This document shows, piece after piece, positions 5,565 to 7,024 of a DNA stretch of 7,024 bases (positions are counted from its first letter, which is position 1; each line of letters starts with the position of its first letter). A model generated the notes under the pieces. The model saw only the letters and a program-made list of their open reading frames with translations, did no database searches and had not been told where the DNA came from. The stretch covers positions 1-7,024 of the forward strand of contig NZ_CALINL010000302.1 in NCBI RefSeq assembly GCF_938045225.1, written 5' to 3'. The stretch is from an uncultured Campylobacter sp. (lineage in GTDB: Bacteria > Campylobacterota > Campylobacteria > Campylobacterales > Campylobacteraceae). The translations under genes and the position numbers were made by a program.

Positions 5565-6131
5565 TTAAGAATAGTAGCTAAGCGAGGTATTTCCGAATTT
5601 TTTAGATTTTAAAAGCGTAAAAGCCCCGATATTTTCGGGTAAATTTATATGGCTAGCATGCTCAAAAGCGATCAGGTAAATTTTATCTTTAGGCAAATTT
5701 AGCACCAAATTTACGCACTTTTCATAAATATCCGCAAAGCCGTCTCTGATATCAAAAGGCGGATCAAGATACAAGACAACGGGCAAATTTTGCCTAGCGA
5801 CGATAGCTGGCGTCATCTCAAAAGTATCGCCATTTACGATTTCTAGCTCGTCGCCGATAAGTTTAGCGTTTTGCAACGCGATTTTATAAGCGTTTTTGTC
5901 GATTTCTACCGCGTACGCCTTTTGTGCGCCATTGCTTAGCGCTTCTGCGGCCATCAGCGCGCTACCACCGAAAGCCTCGATAAAAACCTTGCCCGCTAGC
6001 TCATAGCGAAACGAGTCGAAAAATGAGCCTTTGACGATGCTTTTCGTGCTTCTTGTTGTTTGCAGCGATGGCAAAAGCAGCTTTTTGCCTTTAAATTTAC
6101 CGCTTGAAATCGTAGCGTAGAGATTTTTCAA
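5565..6131 (-). CDS. rsmD: RsmD-type 16S rRNA G966 N2-methyltransferase
   Basis: This 188-residue protein is an RsmD-family methyltransferase, expected to add a methyl group from S-adenosylmethionine to guanine 966 (E. coli numbering) of 16S rRNA. The N-terminal ISSGKFKGKKLLLP (8-21) and TRSTKSIVKGSFFDSF (26-41) match the family's RNA-facing start. The SAM site is EAFGGSALMAAEALSNGA (52-69) with acidic E76, and YLDPPF (121-126) is the catalytic motif. The SAM motif differs from the common FAGSG form. Annotators of Campylobacter often call this gene a DNA methyltransferase. The start is TTG, supported by AAGGA 7 nt upstream and by the absence of any ATG before codon 60. It overlaps the upstream gene's stop by 4 nt (TTGA), so translation is probably coupled. 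The exact rRNA target is family knowledge, not visible here. Confidence 0.82.
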   Translation of the reverse strand: MKNLYATISSGKFKGKKLLLPSLQTTRSTKSIVKGSFFDSFRYELAGKVFIEAFGGSALMAAEALSNGAQKAYAVEIDKNAYKIALQNAKLIGDELEIVNGDTFEMTPAIVARQNLPVVLYLDPPFDIRDGFADIYEKCVNLVLNLPKDKIYLIAFEHASHINLPENIGAFTLLKSKKFGNTSLSYYS

Positions 6132-6514
6132 CGATTTTTCCTTAGAATCGCGAGTAGCTCTTCTTTAAATTTATCTATCAAATTTGAAACCTCAAGCTCC
6201 AAATTTGAACCGTTTTGCGGTGTGGTTTCTTCTTTTATAACAAATGCGGGCGCGTTCGTGCGAGAAGGCGCAATGGGCTCTGAAAACTGAATCGCCGAGT
6301 AAAACTCCTCAAGCGCGGAGATAAGAGCCTCTTTACTAAAAGGGATTTTTAGATGCGGCGAATGCTCGGCGATCACGAAAACTGGCTTTTTGGCCTCTAT
6401 CTTTTTGTCTGCCACGATAAGGTCGCAATCTTTTCTAGGCGAGATAAAATCTCTCAAAAATAGCCTTAGCGACTCCCCTAGCAAAATACAGTCGCATTCA
6501 AACGAAATTTTCAC
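6128..6514 (-). CDS. Unrecognised 128-residue protein upstream of rsmD
   Basis: I do not recognise this family with confidence. It is clearly a gene: a GTG start sits 5 nt after AAGGAG, and its stop overlaps the rsmD start (TTGA). Three parts can be seen. Residues 1-75 look like a compact alternating strand/helix domain, with strands near 4-12, 30-36 (CDLIVAD) and 44-49 (PVFVIA) and a helix at 61-75. Residues 76-105 are a linker with P, T, N and S. Residues 106-127 form a charged amphipathic helix (LELEVSNLIDKFKEELLAIL). KIPFSKEAL followed by the helix resembles the end of response-regulator receiver domains, but the domain is too short and lacks the paired N-terminal acids. There is no signal peptide. 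It may correspond to the small hypothetical gene next to C. jejuni Cj1461, judged by position only. Confidence 0.85.
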   Translation of the reverse strand: MKISFECDCILLGESLRLFLRDFISPRKDCDLIVADKKIEAKKPVFVIAEHSPHLKIPFSKEALISALEEFYSAIQFSEPIAPSRTNAPAFVIKEETTPQNGSNLELEVSNLIDKFKEELLAILRKNR

Positions 6515-6548
6515 GAATTCTCCTTTTTCTCGCCTTAATTTAGGCTGG

Positions 6549-6556
6549 ATTTTAAC
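6549..6556 (-). promoter_or_regulatory. Candidate sigma70 -10 box for the rsmD operon
   Basis: The minus strand reads GTTAAAAT, close to the Campylobacter extended -10 form, about 35 nt upstream of the GTG start at 6514 and within AT-rich DNA. It lies in the 147-nt divergent region shared with flaG. A transcript from here would start near 6542 and carry the AAGGAG ribosome site. AT-rich DNA produces such matches easily. Confidence 0.35.
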
Positions 6557-6604
6557 AAATTTATGCGAAAATTTAAATTAAGCAAAAATTTTCACGAACG
6601 GGGC

Positions 6605-6631
6605 TAAAAAAATTTACAAATTTGACGATAT
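6605..6631 (+). promoter_or_regulatory. Sigma28 promoter of flaG
   Basis: TAAAAAAA (6605-6612), exactly 11 nt, then GACGATAT (6624-6631) fit the FliA layout, with the TAAA core and the CGATAT -10 element typical of Campylobacter late flagellar genes. Transcription should start near 6638, about 24 nt before the flaG ATG, the same leader length as predicted for flgM. The match at both elements and the downstream gene's role make this a good call. Confidence 0.75.
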
Positions 6632-6661
6632 AGAAGCTAGCAAATATTTAAAGGAGAAAAT

Positions 6662-7024
6662 ATGGAAATTTTCAAAGTAGCGAGCCAGCCGATGGCAAAC
6701 GCAGCTACAAGCTCGCATGCACAAAGCTCTACGCAAACTAGAGAGGTCGAAAGGACGCAGATCCAGCAAGATACGACGCGCAATCTAACTGAGCAAAACA
6801 ACGAAACGCTAAGCAAAGAAGTAAAAGAAGCTACCGAAAAGCTAAATAAACAAATGGAAGATCTAGGCACTAGCATACGCTTTGGTTATAATGATAAGAT
6901 AGGCGCGATGTACGTAAACGTAATGGAGATGAAAACGGGCGAAGTAATCCGCAAAATCCCGACCGAACAGGCAATGAAGCTAAGCGAATATTTTAGAGAG
7001 GCGGTCGGAGTTTTATTTGACAAG
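6662..7024 (+). CDS. flaG: FlaG family flagellar protein (3' end cut by window)
   Basis: This open frame gives 121 residues and runs off the window without a stop; the family is about this length, so only a few codons are probably missing. Residues 1-50 are polar and rich in Q, T and S. Residues 51-67 form a charged helix. Residues 70-121 are the conserved FlaG domain, with SIRFGYNDKIGAMYVNVME, TGEVIRKIPTEQAMKLSEYF and a final VGVLFDK. FlaG limits flagellar filament length in Campylobacter and related bacteria, and is usually followed by fliD and fliS, which would lie outside the window. The ATG is fixed by AAGGAG (6651-6656) with a 5-nt spacer. A sigma28 promoter upstream marks it as a late gene, and it is transcribed away from the flgI-flgK block. 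Confidence 0.92.
   Translation, partial: MEIFKVASQPMANAATSSHAQSSTQTREVERTQIQQDTTRNLTEQNNETLSKEVKEATEKLNKQMEDLGTSIRFGYNDKIGAMYVNVMEMKTGEVIRKIPTEQAMKLSEYFREAVGVLFDK

Noticed and set aside
6580..6598. Sigma54-like TTTTTGCTT facing the rsmD pair
   Set aside because: The -24 element has GT instead of the nearly invariant GG.
6637..6876. Minus-strand open frame opposite flaG
   Set aside because: It is the mirror of a clear FlaG coding region with its own promoter and ribosome site.
1..7024. CRISPR array, insertion sequence, tRNA or rRNA
   Set aside because: No regularly spaced repeats, transposase frames, terminal inverted repeats or RNA-gene signatures were seen.

Overview
The window looks like chromosomal DNA of a Campylobacter, more likely one of the moderate-GC oral group (showae/rectus/curvus type) than the very AT-rich C. 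jejuni. The reasons are the gene order rsmD-flgI-flgJ-flgM-flgN-flgK, which matches the C. jejuni Cj1461-Cj1466 block as I recall it, the short FlgJ without a muramidase domain, AAGGA-type ribosome binding sites, and Campylobacter-style sigma54 and sigma28 promoters. The species call is an inference.

Layout from left to right, all on the minus strand except the last gene. A possible terminator (7-39) follows sodC, a secreted Cu/Zn superoxide dismutase (47-595). Next is an uncharacterised TIGR02757/DUF2400 protein (732-1493). Then comes the flagellar block, transcribed from right to left: flgI (P ring), flgJ (rod-binding), flgM (anti-sigma28), flgN (export chaperone), flgK (hook-filament junction). 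To its right are rsmD and an unrecognised 128-residue protein, which overlap by 4 nt. At the right edge, divergently transcribed on the plus strand, is flaG, cut by the window end.

The regulatory sites fit the flagellar hierarchy. A near-perfect sigma54 promoter (5532-5550) precedes flgI, sigma28-type promoters precede flgM (4103-4129) and flaG (6605-6631), and each predicted leader is about 24 nt. FlgM inhibits sigma28, so its own sigma28 promoter would close a feedback loop; FlgN escorts FlgK, encoded next to it. Two in-frame upstream TTG codons were rejected as starts, giving flgI a start at 5498 and flgM at 4072.

The least expected structure is a set of inverted repeats whose 3' arm contains the Shine-Dalgarno and ends at or next to the A of the start codon. 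They precede the DUF2400 gene (15 bp, perfect), flgN (11 bp, perfect) and flgI (14 positions with one mismatch and one G-U pair). The flgI and flgN versions also share nearly the same sequence. None has a U tract after the stem, so they look like ribosome-site hairpins rather than terminators. A second unusual signal is the palindrome AAATTT, seen about 40 times. No mobile element, CRISPR array, tRNA or rRNA was seen, and no gene-free stretch exceeds 150 bases.
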